Source of the DNA: Gordionus sp. m RMFG-2023
Taxonomy: Eukaryota > Nematomorpha > Gordioida > Chordodea > Parachordodidae
DNA length: 64,000 nt
Direction of reading: 5' to 3'
NCBI RefSeq assembly: GCF_954871325.1
Contig: NC_088777.1
Coordinates: 48,399,366-48,463,365, forward strand
Of the stretch, positions 10,975 through 23,541 are shown piece by piece. The notes beneath the pieces are model-generated. The model saw only the letters and a program-made list of their open reading frames with translations. It was not told the DNA's origin and did no database searches. A program made the position numbers and the translations under genes. The first letter of the stretch is position 1; every line of letters begins with the position of its first letter.

Positions 10975-13870
10975 TTTAATTTTTTTAAAGACATTAGAAA
11001 TAATTTGAAATGTCTTACTATGCCCATGATATGAAATTTTCTTGTATATTTTAAAGCATTTTAAATCAAGTTGTTTTAAAAATTTTTTTTATTTAATTAA
11101 ATAGGGAAATGTTTATAACCATAAATTTATAAAACTCTCTAATATCACCCCATTAGTTGTTATGACATTATTGAAATATTTCCATATCTCCTTTTTATAT
11201 ATATATTTATTGTATTATATATGTGAAAAATAATTAAATTTGAAAATCCATATAATATTATTTTGAATAAAATATAAAAATCTCTCTTGAAAGTTTATAC
11301 AAAAAAAATGTGTACTAACAAATTGAAGATCATTCTCACATGGCAATTAGGCCTATGTTGTTGGTTTTAATATAATAAAGTATATCATTTTGGTCAATTT
11401 TGAAAGAATAAAACACTCCTTTGAACAAAAGTTCAAAGATGCTGGAACGATGATAGGATGAAGTCCAATAAAATAATCATTTAGTTCTTCTCTCTGTTCC
11501 CACATCCATTTAAAATCCTATTTTTTTCTCTCTCAAAAACTATATAAGAGAGATTTCAAAAATAAATTCATTTCAATATTTAAATAAATTACGACACGAT
11601 CATATATTATTATTTGCGAATATAAATATTTTTTTGATTAAATATGATTATTCTCAGATCCTTCAGGGGATTCATCTTGTAGAATTGAAGAAATTCCTCC
11701 TTCATGATTAGTGTTTCGAGGGACCTTAATTTAACCGATTTAAGAAAAACTTCTCATATTGATTGAACGGGGAAGAAAGGTTTTACCATCTCTTGACTAA
11801 ATTTCAAGGCTTAAGTAATAATTTTTTTGGCCAAAATAATTGTCATTTGTGAATATATTTTGTAGAAACCCGCTCCGGTATTATTAATATTTCCCTTCCG
11901 TAATCGATATTATCTCTGAAACTTGCAAAGGGTCTAATCTTTAGGGCCCTGCTAAGCTCCGATTTTTTTCAGAGATCCGATCCTGACTTAATATCGTTAC
12001 TTAAAAAAAATAATCTAATTTGAAAAAAAAAATTTTTTTTTTTTTATATATACTACAAAAACAAAAATATTCAATATAAAAGATTTGTCGCGGATGCTTT
12101 TGAATCCTATTGTCCTTGTAGGAATTTAACGCGTAAATGTGTATACGCTCAGCCCACGGATTGCGAAGGTGATATAATTTCGGACCAATGTGGGTGCTGC
12201 TATTTTTGCGCCAAAGTATATTGAATTAAATTTAATGCTTGAACATATGTAGAATGCAGAAGTATAAATAAAATATTTTAGATGATTAGTATTCTTATTC
12301 AATTGTTGAATATCCTTTAGATGAAAGGCGAATTGTGATGGGGGGCATATCTACTATTGAGCCAATGTTCTAGCGGATTACTATGTATACAAGATAACAA
12401 AGAGGACAATCTCCTATCAAAAGGGATATGCACGACGGAATACCCAAGAGTTATCATCAATTGTTTTTTTAACTCTATGCCAACAATATAAAATTAGTAA
12501 GAAAGAGCCTGAATTTAAGTGAAGCAAGAATACAAACCCAATAAGCGGTGGCGGGACAGGCAAACGCTAACTCCCTCGTACTCCTTCATTTAATATTGAA
12601 CAACTAAAATTATAAGAGCTATCAACGCGATGCGCACATGAGAGTTAAACGGAAAGAGGGAAGAGCGAATTCCCCTCTTCGTAAATTTGTCAGTTTTCTG
12701 TTAAATATCATTTTATAAAATTTATGAAAAATTAACTACCAACCCCCCCCCCCCCCCCTTATATAAAATTATAATTTAGTGTGGTCCTGCTAAAGTTTTT
12801 CAAATAGGAAGATTTAATACGACTTCTGTAGAATTTACAGTGAAAAAGTCCCACTCAGCCCCTCCCTCCCCCCTCTATCCCCTATAAAATCTTTAAAAAC
12901 AATAGTGGATGATTATAAAGAGGATTTTATAATTTAATTTATTTTATATTAAATTGTCTTTTATGATTTTTTTTAAAATGTTTATTAGAAAAATCATATT
13001 TAATCGATTTGTATGGATGATAATTTTGATTCATTTAATGATTTTATTATCATCTAGGAGGAAGGAGAACCATGCAGTGAAGAACATATGCAAGGCAATT
13101 GCAAAAAGGGATTGAAATGCCAACGCACGCATCCATCCATGATGGGAAAATGCGTCAAAGATTCATAAAGATTTATTTTTTTATCACAAAAAGAAGAAAT
13201 ACTTGCTTTATCCAAAATTCTTTTTAAAAAATAATATTTAAATTTTAGTGCCTAAATATTAATAATGTGTATGTATTATGCAAGCTTTCAATAAATATTA
13301 CATAAAACTATTCCTACATTCTTATAGTTTTCAGTAACATGTGTTAACATTTTTAATCTTTGGTTATAAATAATTTTAACTAGAATGGTTAACTATAATT
13401 AATATGTTTTGTACAGGTAATTAGACCATTGTTTCTCTCAAATATTTTTAATCGCTAAATGACTTTTAACATTTTATGCCTATATATTAATGATGATTAT
13501 AATCTAAATGTCAATGAACCAACCATAAATGCTTGAAATTGAAGATATCCTCCAGGGTTTTATTAATTTAGTCCTATGGCAAATAATGAATCTCTTTATA
13601 GCAAGAAATTTTATAATATTCAGGTATAAATCTAAACATAATCTATTATCCTCTTTTACATTTGTGGGTGATGGAACAGCGTTATACCTATAATATTTTA
13701 TCTACCAAATATACATCCTCCAATACTTTTACATTCTATATTCATGAGGTTTTAATACTCTCAATATGATTCTAATGTATTTGTCTCCTAGACTTAGTCA
13801 TATATGTAAAATGAAAGGCGATAGTTCATAATCTTTATATATTAGATATCTATATTTCCTAGTCCGATTT
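10975..13870. repeat. Duplicated IGFBP-like locus, copy A (with flanks)
   Basis: Intron, exon and 3' flank line up with 51,230-55,990. Shared landmarks include a TTTTAAAGCATTTT-AAC-AAGT motif early in intron 1, the GTGAAAAATA-TTAAATTTG stretch, all three downstream exons, and a TTAGATATCTATATTTCC flank. Sequence 5' of about 10,970 is the LINE, so the region that should carry the signal-peptide exon is missing here. Confidence 0.8.
12083..13168 (+). pseudogene. IGFBP-like cysteine-rich gene, copy A (broken)
   Basis: Three exons are recognisable: 12,083-12,215, 12,321-12,449 and 13,058-13,168. The first encodes a small IGFBP N-domain-like module (CPCRNLTRKC, then DQCGCCYFCAK). The last encodes EEGEPC, then GNCKKGLKC and GKCVKDS before TAA. 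Intron phases match copy B. The family resembles single insulin-like-growth-factor-binding-domain proteins, secreted proteins of arthropods reported in haemolymph. Two defects suggest a pseudogene. No signal-peptide exon exists upstream, where the LINE lies. In exon 12,321-12,449 the Cys codon TGT of copy B (residues EECGG) is TGA here, although this exon keeps the full 129-nt in-frame length. Confidence 0.8.
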
Positions 13871-13890
13871 TTTTTTCTTCTCTTTATTTT

Positions 13891-15487
13891 TTACCTTTTC
13901 TGATGGTAAGCTCCTTCAACATCTCTCTCCATGTTATTCATACAATTTCTTTTATCTAATTTATATTTCTTTATATTGGCTCTAACTTTATGGCCCCATT
14001 GAAATTTTGGCCTTCCTCTTTTACGTTTGCCCATCATTTACAAACTATCAACCTTATTTCTTATGTGGTTCATAGGCCTTCTCATTGTGTGCCCATACCA
14101 CCTAAGTCTATTTACCATTAACTTAGTCTTGATGGGCACTACCTTTAAACTACATAGTATTCTTGTACTGCGCACTTTATCCTTTCTTGTTATCCCAGCA
14201 ATCATCCTCAGCATTCTCATCTCCATAGTTTGTAGACTTCTCTCGTCTGATTCCTTGGTTGGCCATGTTTCCGAACTATATAGAAGAGTTGGCTGTACTA
14301 TGGAACTGTAAATTTTTTCCTTTAATTTGTGTCAAATATCACTCCAGATAAAGATCTCCCCACCCTTGATTAATTTTACTCTTTATCTCTTTCTCTATTG
14401 TGCCGTTTGTTTGTATAGTGGAGCCCTAATATTTGCAGCTTTCAATTGCCGATATCTGTCATTCATTTATATCAATACTCTCTGTTTCATCTCCTCCTAT
14501 CACCATATACTCCGTCTTTTCTCTATTTACTTTTAGTCCATGCTTTTCTAGTATATTTATTCAACTCACTAATCTTTCTTTCATTTCATCCTTGGATTCG
14601 GCAATTATCACAATATCATCTGCAAATATCATATTCCAGGGGACTGTTTGTACTGTATTGAAGAGATGTGGTCTGAGAGCCGACCCTTGATAAACTCCCT
14701 CGGTTATTGTGAAGCCTGCTGAAGTAAATGTTGTGCTACGAACCATTGTTATATGTCCCATATACATATCCTCTATTATTATTATATATTTTTCGGGAAC
14801 CTTTTTCTGGCATAGCGCCCACCAGATAAGTTTTCTTAGGATTCTATTGAAGGCCTTTTCTAGATCGAGAGGGGCCATGTGTAGCTTTTTGTTCTTTTCC
14901 CTGTATTTTTCACTCATTTGTCTAATTTCATAGATTGCATCAGTTGTTGATCTTCCAGACATAAAGCCAAACTGAGTCTCTCCTATTTCGATTATATCTC
15001 TTAATCTTTTTTCCATTTTTTTTTCATATTTAAGACAGTGTGACATTAGTTTTATGCCCCTGTGATTTGACAATTGTGTGGATCCCCTTTATTTTTGAAG
15101 ATAGGAACTAGATATCTCTGCCTCCATTTTTGAGGGATCTCTTCATTTCCAGTATTTTATTGTGAAGCTTTGTGAGGAGATGTATTCCATCATCTCCTAG
15201 TGCTTTTAGGCTTTCGGAATATTATCTAGACCCCTAGCTTTGTTGTTTTTCATATGCTTGAGGCATGTGATTATTTCTTGTTCTGTTATTGTTTGTACAA
15301 GGTTTTGACATGGAGAGTGTTCATCTAGATGTAGCATGTGGGGATTAAAGTTGGGAAGCTCCTGAAAATATTCTTTCCATCTATTCATCATTTCTTTTTC
15401 CTATATTATAAATTTCCCATCTTTGTTTTTGATTATATTCGGAGCTCCGTTTATATCCCTAAAATTAGAGTCTGTTTTTATTTTTGC
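13891..15487 (-). mobile_element. 5'-truncated RTE-type LINE, decayed
   Basis: Minus-strand reading shows RT motifs typical of the RTE clade: NHRGIKLMSH, TQFGFMSGRSTTDAI, the PLDLEKAFNRI palm, VYQGSALRPHLFN and FADDIVII. A C-terminal part follows with LRWYGHTMRRP and KRGRPKFQWGHKVR, ending at a TAA at 13,893. No endonuclease lies upstream, so the copy is 5'-truncated. Many frameshifts and stops mark it as old. It lies at the 3' flank of the broken IGFBP-like locus, where copy B has no such insertion. Confidence 0.88.
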
Positions 15488-15858
15488 ATATTACTAACAA
15501 AATAAATGACGATCCATATATAATATAAATATATGACGTAAAAATTACATAATCTAAAAAAATTATTTTTTTAGCATATAATAAGTTAAATTTTTTTTAA
15601 AAATAAAATTGATATATAATATACTATGTTAATATCATCATTTTCAATTTTCCATTAAGTATATTTTAAAAAATATGAAAGAAATAATAAAGTAGTACTA
15701 ATGAATCACTGATGATAAGAATGGCCTCATTACACTAATTAATTTGTTTATGTCTTATTCATTTATATTGAACTTGAAAATAAATTTTTTTTTACATTTG
15801 TTGTTCGAAGCGTAATTTTTAAAACTATTTTTGAAAACGTTTATAAACATTTTTTGTA

Positions 15859-16110
15859 TATATTAGCGGTACGTTATTTTTTTCCGGCAATATTTTTTAA
15901 CTTAAAATCATTTCTTGAACGTGTTTTTTTTTAAATTTAGGAATCTGATTTTACCAAAAATGTAATCCAGCATGTTTAGAATACCTATCTTATCAATTGT
16001 AGACAATTTTGCAGTTTAACCCTTGAGTCATTTTATATAAAAAAATATATATGGTAAAAACTAATATAAATTAAATATGGTTCAAAATTTCATGGCAAAT
16101 ATTATTATTT
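15859..16110. mobile_element. MITE family M, partial copy next to receptor copy 1
   Basis: Begins with ATATTAGCGGTACGTTA and TTTTTCCGGCAA, then a GAATCTGATTTTACC stretch and the internal TTTGAGTCATTTTATATAAA. These match the left half and centre of the element at 51,508-51,880 and its relative near 24 kb. The right terminus is missing and receptor 3' flank follows directly. Confidence 0.7.
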
Positions 16111-16289
16111 GAAAATATTCCAGTGTATATTCCTATTCGATTCTTTTTCAATAATTTTGACTAAAACTCCCTTCCCAAAATGACTTTTTCCATTTATCGA
16201 CTATAAGTGCCATTGTGAAAGCTTTTCTTTTTCAAAGTTGATATTTTTTATCAAACTTTATCATCCGTATATATTTTTTAATGATTTGA

Positions 16290-17575
16290 ACATTGTCTCA
16301 TAGGTAAAATTTTGTTTTTATATACTCTATTTTTGAAATGTTTGACAGATTTTCTTAAAAGTGATACAGCTTCCTCTCTGTAACCAGGATTAAAAAAGAG
16401 ATTAAGATAGAACGAAAGTATAACGTACATATATTCCACTGAGGTACGAAAGTCAATCGATTTTGGTCAGATATAATATGAGGTTTCATTGAGTGAATGA
16501 TTATTAAGTATATAGGCATCGGAAATAGTAAAATAAAATATTCCAACATATTTATGAGCACCATTCTTTTATTTATATTGAATTCTGTCCATCTGAATTT
16601 TATTTTGAGTTTTTAAGCATCGATCAAATCTTTGGGACTTGTAGTTCTATCGTATTTGAGAGTCTTTATGGAATCGTTCACTCTTAATTGTACATTGGTA
16701 AAGGTTGATTGGGAATTTAAGTTGGAATTTATCTCAACTCTCTCTCCTACTTGATTTGATAATTTAAGGCTAGATTTATATTTCAGCAACTTTTTCCTTT
16801 GCTTCAAGGACCAGATGTTAAAAATAATGATCATACTTACTTGTAAGAATTTTGTCAAAAATTCTCTCAAGAGTGCATACGTAATCCAAGCGTTTTTCTC
16901 CCATGACATTTTGTTAGGTAAAAAATTTGGCGGGTAAAACATGTAGGTGGCGAAATCCACTTCACAAATATCAACCTTGACCACTTTGATCCACCAAGCA
17001 TTGAGTAAAACCCATATTAGTACATAAACGAAGCATCCAAAAATCATAAATTTGATCCTACGCATAGTGAAATGTTGCCTGTAATAGATGGGATATAATA
17101 TGGCTACTATTTGTAAAAAGGCGAATAGGACGTATATGGAGAGGTTAAAAAAGATCCTGGATAGTGGGAACACTATATTAGCTAGGTAATGTCTCAAAGC
17201 TTTACCATACCAAAATTTCCATCGCCAATATTTTAAAACTCTTTAGCAAAGGATACCATAACATAAATTTCAAGGAGACCTGATTTATAGCGTAAAAGGT
17301 TTTCATCAAAATTACTCTCACGTATTTCGATTTATCCTTCCAGGCTGCATAAAGCCCCATAGCATTACCTAATACGCCAAGTATCCATACAAACAAATTA
17401 AAAATCCTCACGTAGAATCCAAGCTTCTCGAAGGCCTTCAACGGCTTGCAATGTATACTGTTGTTATTATAATATTTGATCAAGAATGTGTGTTAATTTA
17501 ATGATAAAAAATCGTAAACTTATGATACAATTTCTGAATAGTTTAAAATCATATTTAAATTAATCGGAAAAAAAA
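16290..17575 (-). pseudogene. Seven-helix receptor paralogue, copy 1 (broken)
   Basis: A close relative of the intact receptor at 24,495-25,805. Helix 1 (FNLFVWILGVLGNAMGLYAA) and helices 3-5 (SRIFFNLSIYVLFAFLQI, LGNAWW region, WITYALLREFLTKFL) are readable. The N-terminal segment has two stops in frame, the frame shifts after helix 2 near 17,200, a stop lies near 16,612 in the third intracellular loop, and the frame shifts again near 16,440 before helix 7. No introns are evident in any copy. It is therefore a pseudogene of the duplicated family. Confidence 0.88.
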
Positions 17576-17744
17576 ATTCAAAAGAATGAAGTTGAATTCT
17601 TTAAAACAAAAATATCCAATAAGAATCAAATAAAAATAAAATTATGTGTTATTTTTAATAAAAATTTATATATATTATTAATTTTCTAAAATTTATTAAA
17701 AATCTAATCAAAAATTATTATAAATCATATAATTATATTGCATA

Positions 17745-19080
17745 TTTAGTATGTTGCATAATAAATAATTTATGTTATAACGTCAACCGTTCTAACATAT
17801 TTCTTTATTTCTTTTCTTAATTCTATTAATTTATATTTTATTCCCTCCCACCCCCTCCCCTTACATGACATTTAGTTCGATAATTTATAACTATGACAAT
17901 TTATCGCATTTACACTTCAACGAGATGGCGTTTTATTATGGCGGCATTAGGACACATTTTCAAAGAGCTTTTTTTTCCTCTACATATTAAAAAAGACTTA
18001 TAATCATAATATTGGTCTAACTACTTAATTTCTTTTTATATTAATTTAGAATAAAAGAGACATAAAAAGATCCAAATCAGATCATACCACCTTTTTTAAA
18101 GTTAGCGCGAATTAGAGGTAATGTGCACAAAATATATGATATAAGTAATTTTACATTCATTTTTGTATTCCGCTAATTCTCAGTAACTGTGAATGGAGGC
18201 TTTATACGAAAACGCTTAGGGAAGTCGATTTATACTCCCCAATTTATCTAAGCTTTAAATTTTTTTATAAAATAACACAACTAGATTCTTCATTTTTTAA
18301 AAATGATAAATAGAAATATATTAATAAGCTTGGCTTTTATTGTCGAAAATTCTGATCGCACAATGATCATATAAGACTGAGACCTGTCACTCATCATTTA
18401 ATTAAGTGAATAGAATCTGAATGTTAATGTTAATGATTAGACAGGGATCAGATAGGCGAATCGGTCTTTTTATGAATATTTTATTTTATTAAATGTCAAT
18501 ACATCCCTAAACCGTTTCATCGGAATTATATAAAATATCTAATTTTTACTTTTTTTTGTTATTTCTTTTCTAGTGAAATTTTTATATGGGGTCTAAACTT
18601 TGGCTAAAAAATAATAAAAGTAATAGGTATATCAATGATGGTTTAAAAGTCAACCCCCCCCCTCCCCAATGGTATTTTTTAATCTGTTTTTTATTACTAA
18701 GTAAATTATAATTTATCATCGTAATTTTCTATCAATTAAATATTAAAGTGAGTTGTTTGTTAAGTTATAATAATATTGGGTATACTTTTTAGTATTTTGT
18801 ATTAGAAAATATACCCACGCCCAAATGGTATTTTTTCATCTGTTTTTTTTTACTAAGTAAACTTTAGTACATCATCGTAATTTCCTATCAACAAAAAATA
18901 TAAAACTATCATCGTAATTTCCTATCAATTAAAAATATAAAACTGAGTTGTTTGCTAAGTTATAAAAATTTTAAGTTCATGTTCAAAATATGTTGCATTA
19001 TAAATAATTCATGTAATAACGTCAAATGATCTAAAATATTTCTTATTTATTTCTATTTTCTTAATTCTTTTCTTAGAGAA
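17745..19080. repeat. Receptor 5' flank with locally duplicated pieces
   Basis: A ~95-bp stretch (ATGTTGCATAATAAATAA, then ATAACGTCAA and TTTCTTTATTTC) at 17,745-17,840 recurs at 18,975-19,075. The stretch near 18,160-18,340 (AACTGTGAATG, then ATCTAAGCTTTAAA) recurs at 26,150-26,280 upstream of receptor copy 2, showing that the duplication unit extends well beyond the gene. No other gene seen. Confidence 0.65.
18655..18960. repeat. Imperfect tandem duplication
   Basis: Two units share AATGGTATTTTTT-ATCTGTTTTT, ACTAAGTAAA and ATCATCGTAATTT-CTATCAA, ending TGAGTTGTTTG-TAAGTTATAA. The second unit has a further internal doubling of ATCATCGTAATTTCC. Confidence 0.75.
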
Positions 19081-20665
19081 GTAAAATTATCCTGTATTTA
19101 AGCAATATATAGAGAATGAACTACTTATTTATCATCTAGCGGAAAAAAAATGGTGAAAATTTTTTTTAAATGCTAGCACCCCTTTATTTCGAATGCTTTG
19201 AAATATTTTATGTACATTCCTATGAATAAATAATTATCAAAAATTTTCTTTTGGACCGATGAAATATACTCCTAATAAGAAGTTTGCTCTAGTTTGGTTA
19301 ATTAGTTGGTTTTACACGACCACGACCCTGGTTTTTGGTCGAAAAAATGAACCAAAACCAAATTGGTCGACCTGGTCGATCATATGCATCGACCCGAGCA
19401 CCGATCTGAGCACCGTCCCGAGCACAGACGCGAGCACCAACTTCTATTATTTTATTGTGAACTGAATGTTAATATTTCGCTCAATTATATTTCTATGCAT
19501 AGAGAGCGAATATTTCAATATTAATATAGAAATAATCATATTCATATTTATTATTTAATATAGATTCCTTTTTTAAATATGGTTCCTTTCATCGACCCTA
19601 GCATGGACCGCAGCACTTACTCCAAACCATATTATATTATTGAGAATATTTTGCCCAATCATATTTTTATGCATAGAGGACGAAATATTAAAAGAAAAAA
19701 TAATTATATATTTACTGTTGTTAATTTGCTTGGTCGAAAACAGCTTTATTTAATAAATTAAAATATTTTCAGACTCAAGGTTGTTAGTAGTACCTAAAAA
19801 TAGGTATAACTGAAATAACGTTTTAATAAATTGCAATGGGCTCAGGCCAATAAAAATTGAATTAGCAGAGCTCCCTTGGTTAGATTAAACATATTTTTAT
19901 TCACAGTTAGTGCGAATTTGTGGCGAAGTATACTAAAATAAAATTTTACAATGAAAACTAAGAAAAAATAAATTTCATTTACAAATCTTAAATCTTATTG
20001 TTATACATTCTAATTATAAATTAAAGCTTTATTATAAATCCTACATAACAATTTAAATATTTGTTGAAATTGTGTGCTTCTGGTGGGAGTATATTTGACC
20101 TAACAATTTTTTCTCTTCCAGACTTTAAATTCTTATATATAATTATTAGTTTATATAGTTACTTAACCATCTTCAAAACTTTTGTGGGGTTTATAATTTA
20201 TTGGATACCTATTTTAACTTTACAAATTTATTTTTTTCAGTTATAATATTGAGCGTTTAAAGCTTAAAATTCAAGCATTTTAGATTTATTATACTTGACC
20301 AAGAAATAATGGTGTGAACTGTGAAGTGAAGTACGAGTATAAGTATATTTTTTATAAATTTTGAGTATGTTTTTCAGGGGTGTGTGTACCGATTGATTTT
20401 TTAAATATTTCTTTTATTTTTTTTACATTACATTACTTTAATTTTTACAATAAAATCCATTAACTTAAATATAACTTTTATATTATTTTTTTGTTAAAAA
20501 ATTTTGATTAATTGAATCAAGTTAAAAAAAAAATTTTTTCAACTTATATTTCAGTTTTTATTGTTGTAATGTAATATGTAAATTTACTTTGAAATAAAAT
20601 CGAATAAAAAGAAGTAATATTCAAATCGACTTTTAAACAGAAAAACGTATTATATTATTTGAGTA
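19081..20665. other. Gene-free stretch with a 12-bp minisatellite
   Basis: At 19,390-19,439 four 12-bp units of the form CGACCCGAGCAC occur in a GC-richer island starting near 19,300. The open frame across it (19,259-19,465) has a repetitive Ser-Thr-Asp tail produced by the minisatellite and I do not accept it as a gene. A related GACC-AGCAC stretch lies at 19,590-19,620. The rest is low-complexity A+T. Confidence 0.5.
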
Positions 20666-20673
20666 AAGACGAC

Positions 20674-20716
20674 CAGGCGCGTACGCAGGAATTTGGTCTG
20701 GGGGGGGGGGGGGGAT
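20674..20716 (+). mobile_element. hAT-like left terminus
   Basis: CAGGCGCGTACGCAGGAATT followed by a long G-run is the kind of terminus seen on widespread hAT elements (CAG start, GTACGCAGGA). No matching right end was found nearby, so this is a solo end or a truncated element. Confidence 0.45.
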
Positions 20717-21072
20717 AATAAAATTTTTTAAGAAATATTATTGTTTTTTTAAAATATCAAGCATAAATTTATTAGGACTAATAACTATTCCTAATACACA
20801 ATTTTAAATTAATGTGAATTATAAAAAAATTAAATGTAAAGAATCACTTAAATGACCCATAATAGAAATTTGAATTTTTTGAGCCTTTACGCAAAAAGTT
20901 TCTTAGGAATAATTGTATTTTGTATGTTAAATATTTACCATGTAAAATCCAATCTTCGTTGGGATTGAGCTAATTTTTCAATTATCTCATCCTTGATGGT
21001 CGTCAAATGCCTATGTATGTTCAAAATATCCAAACCTTTCAATCTACTTTCAGATGTTGTCTAGGTATTTTT

Positions 21073-21462
21073 CAGAGATCTGCAGGCCGCCCCTGGGCCG
21101 GACAGTATTTTAATTTTTTTAAATATACCCGGGCCGGGCTTGAAATTTTTTAAAAAAAACACCCAAGCCGGGCCTGAATTATTTTAAAAAAAACACTCCA
21201 GGCCGGGCTGTATTTTTGAAAACAGCCTATATTTGAAATCGTTATTATTAGCTATAAAAATCAAAAATAAATATAATTTATTTTAAAAAAATCCGGGCCG
21301 GGCCTGAAAATTTTATTTTAAAAAAGCCGGGCCGGGGCCTGAAAATATTTTTAAAAAAGCCGAGCCGGGCTTAAAATTTTTTTTTGAAAAAAGCCCAGGC
21401 CGGGCAAAAAATCTTTAAAAAAATCCGGGCCGCCCTGCAAATGGTACTTCTGCAGGCCTCTG
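21073..21462. mobile_element. GC-rich hAT-type MITE, copy 1
   Basis: The terminal inverted repeats read CAGAGATCTGCAGGCC at the left and, in reverse complement, CAGAGGCCTGCAGAAG at the right. The 8-bp flanks GTATTTTT and TTATTCTT match at 6 of 8 positions, as a decayed hAT target duplication would. Inside, CCGGGCCGGGCCTGAAAA-type motifs alternate with A/T runs about seven to nine times. Strikingly GC-rich motifs for this genome. Copy 2 is at 34,353-34,619. Confidence 0.8.
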
Positions 21463-21544
21463 TTATTCTTCTTAAAAAAGAGAGTGTTCTCTCATTAGTT
21501 TACTAATGGGAAGAGTTTATAAAGCCTTTTAATACATTGGGAAT

Positions 21545-22280
21545 TTAATCTAAAATGTGTTTGAAATAATGCAGAGCATCCATAGCATTTTTTGGGATTA
21601 TATCACCATAGTTAATGTTATAAACATAGTATCCAGCTAGTAAGGCATCATAATATACTTTAACATCTTCATAATAAAAATAACAAATTTTTTTTTCTAT
21701 CACCATCTGAAAAAGGTTGGGAAGGCTTTTGTGGAAGTAGTATTTGCAGATTAGTAAGTGCTGCATGATGAATTAAAAATTCATTTATTTGGGTTGTATT
21801 ATAAATGTATCTATATCTAAGATATACTCTTCTACTGATCCTATATTAATGTTTCAACGATGAGCTTGCCTTGCTACAAGTCGAGGGAGATTAAACACGT
21901 GTAGCTGCTTTTGACTCAACAATAAAATATAAAATAAGATATCTTTCATCAAGATTAGCCCTAATTTCCTTGAGTTCAAATGCTCTCCGCTATTCTCATC
22001 TTCTTAATCAAGTCAATGTCATGTTATTGAAAAGTAATACTTAAAATAATTGTAAAATTAAATAATACATTCTAATGAAAAATAAAATTTGGAATAAGCA
22101 TTGAATCCAATAATTTTCTTGCTTCTGAGGAAATATTTCTTTCAGGCCATTGTGATATTTCAGTAATAGCAAATAATTGGCTCTTCTAACTCCTTAAAAG
22201 CTGTTACTGCTTGATGGCAGAGACTCTATCTCGTTGGACAAGGTAGCAATTTCTTTTTCCCTGTTGGACCAGAAGTTTCA
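21545..22280 (-). pseudogene. hAT transposase relic (ZMYM/TTF-like type)
   Basis: Minus-strand fragments read in transposase order. At 22,080-22,200: FAITEISQWPERNISSEARK followed by LLDSMLI. At 21,900-22,000: RAFELKEIRANLDERYLILY. At 21,545-21,790: an open piece with YYDALLAGYYVYN and ending HYFKHILD. This pattern resembles the middle of hAT transposases of the TTF-type-zinc-finger group, recalled from family knowledge and not searched. Several frame changes and stops separate the fragments, so it is an old copy. Confidence 0.55.
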
Positions 22281-22299
22281 GAAATAATTATTATTTGAC

Positions 22300-22889
22300 T
22301 AGAAATTTGAAAATGGTAGATAAATATTACGCCACTAAAAATTTGAAAATAATAAGTAAATATTACGCTGGGAAACTTGAAATCGAAATTAATTGATAAA
22401 ATAACTTATGAATTTGATAATAAATTTAATTAAATATATATTTAATATGAGATACGAATAAATATCAACAAATATAAATTAATATAATCAATAATATTGA
22501 AAAGTATATATAATTGAGGATATTTTACTTAATAATTATTATTGGCGAACTTAATTTTTAATCTTTTAATTATTTTTCTTATATTATTTTATTATTTTAG
22601 TTATGATTATGTAATTACAAATTATATTAATTAATAAAGTATTAGTAGTTAATTTACTTTAATTATTTGTATTCTCTCTAATTCTCAACTACAACATTTG
22701 TTACCGAAACTTTATGTTTTATGGTCATATTCAGTCTAATTAACTTTTCTTTATTTGACAATGTTTCTAATCTCCCAATCTTAAATTCTACCAACTGTGA
22801 CAATAATAATATTAAATATTTAAATTAAAAATGGAAATTTATATTAAAATATTGGTGCACATTATATAATTTTTTTTCCATGAGGATTG
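22300..22889. other. Gene-free A+T-rich stretch
   Basis: No exon, element end or RNA gene recognised. A short near-duplicate (GAAATTTGAAAAT-GTA-ATAAATATTACGC) occurs at 22,310-22,375. Confidence 0.5.
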
Positions 22890-23541
22890 TAATATGTATA
22901 AGTATATTTACGTATATAATTTATAAATAAATTAATACAAAAACACAATATATTATAAGATAAGATATTTTTGTAATTATTTATTATTTATTTTTAACAA
23001 CAGTTTGGAGGATGTCCATGATAAATCACGAATGAGGTTAAGATATTTGTTGGGACCCAATTTATACTTAAAAATGTAAACTTTGTACCCTTAGTTTTCT
23101 TTATTGGTGTAAATAAGTGTTTTATGTTGGAGCCAAGGTAGGTTTTACTCATCTTTATCTGAAGAAAATGTACAATTAACAATATATTCTTTATTAAAAT
23201 AAATTATAATATTAATAAGAATAAATTTACATACAATGATTGATTCAATGTTATTTAGATTAACAATCTTGAGTGAAAGTTTAATAACGAAAATATAAAA
23301 TAAAAATGAAGGAATTTGGTGGTTGATGTGAATCATATACTCAGCTTAAATGATTTTAAAATGTAAGAAATAAATAAAAGTTTAATTTTATAATACAATA
23401 AAATATGATATTTCCATATTTTTTAGAAAAAAAACGTAGCTCGATAATCAAAAAAAATAAACTCGTTACCTCTAGAAGGTGAAGAATGGCGTTCCTTTTC
23501 TTCAAAAAATGTAACGCCATTAGTAACGACGTTGCTTTACA
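22890..23541. mobile_element. Non-autonomous DNA transposon, family T, copy A
   Basis: Aligns with parts of 54,740-55,882: ATATTATAAGATAAGATATT, then ATTTGTTGGGACCCAATTTA, TACCCTTAGTTTTCTTTATT, and the right terminus GTAACGCCATTAGTAACGAC with GTTGCTTTACAA. About 460 bp present in copy B are absent, and the left terminus is missing. No open frame for a transposase. Confidence 0.75.

Noticed and set aside
12333-12341. TGA in place of a conserved Cys codon as a possible selenocysteine codon
   Set aside because: Cys-to-Sec replacement would be appealing, but this copy also lacks its signal exon, the next Gly codon is changed as well, and I saw no SECIS-like hairpin. A plain nonsense change is simpler.
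19259-19761. Two open frames with Ser-Thr-Asp-rich tails
   Set aside because: The residue pattern is produced by a 12-bp minisatellite and its relatives, and there is no other coding signal.
20061-20246. 61-codon hydrophobic open frame
   Set aside because: Composition is typical of A+T-rich noise; no homologue or splice context recognised.
20701-20713. Long G-runs and C-runs (also near 12,741, 28,541, 46,821, 61,748) as G-quadruplex regulators
   Set aside because: They are single homopolymer tracts with no spaced G-triplets and look like slippage products or element-end features.
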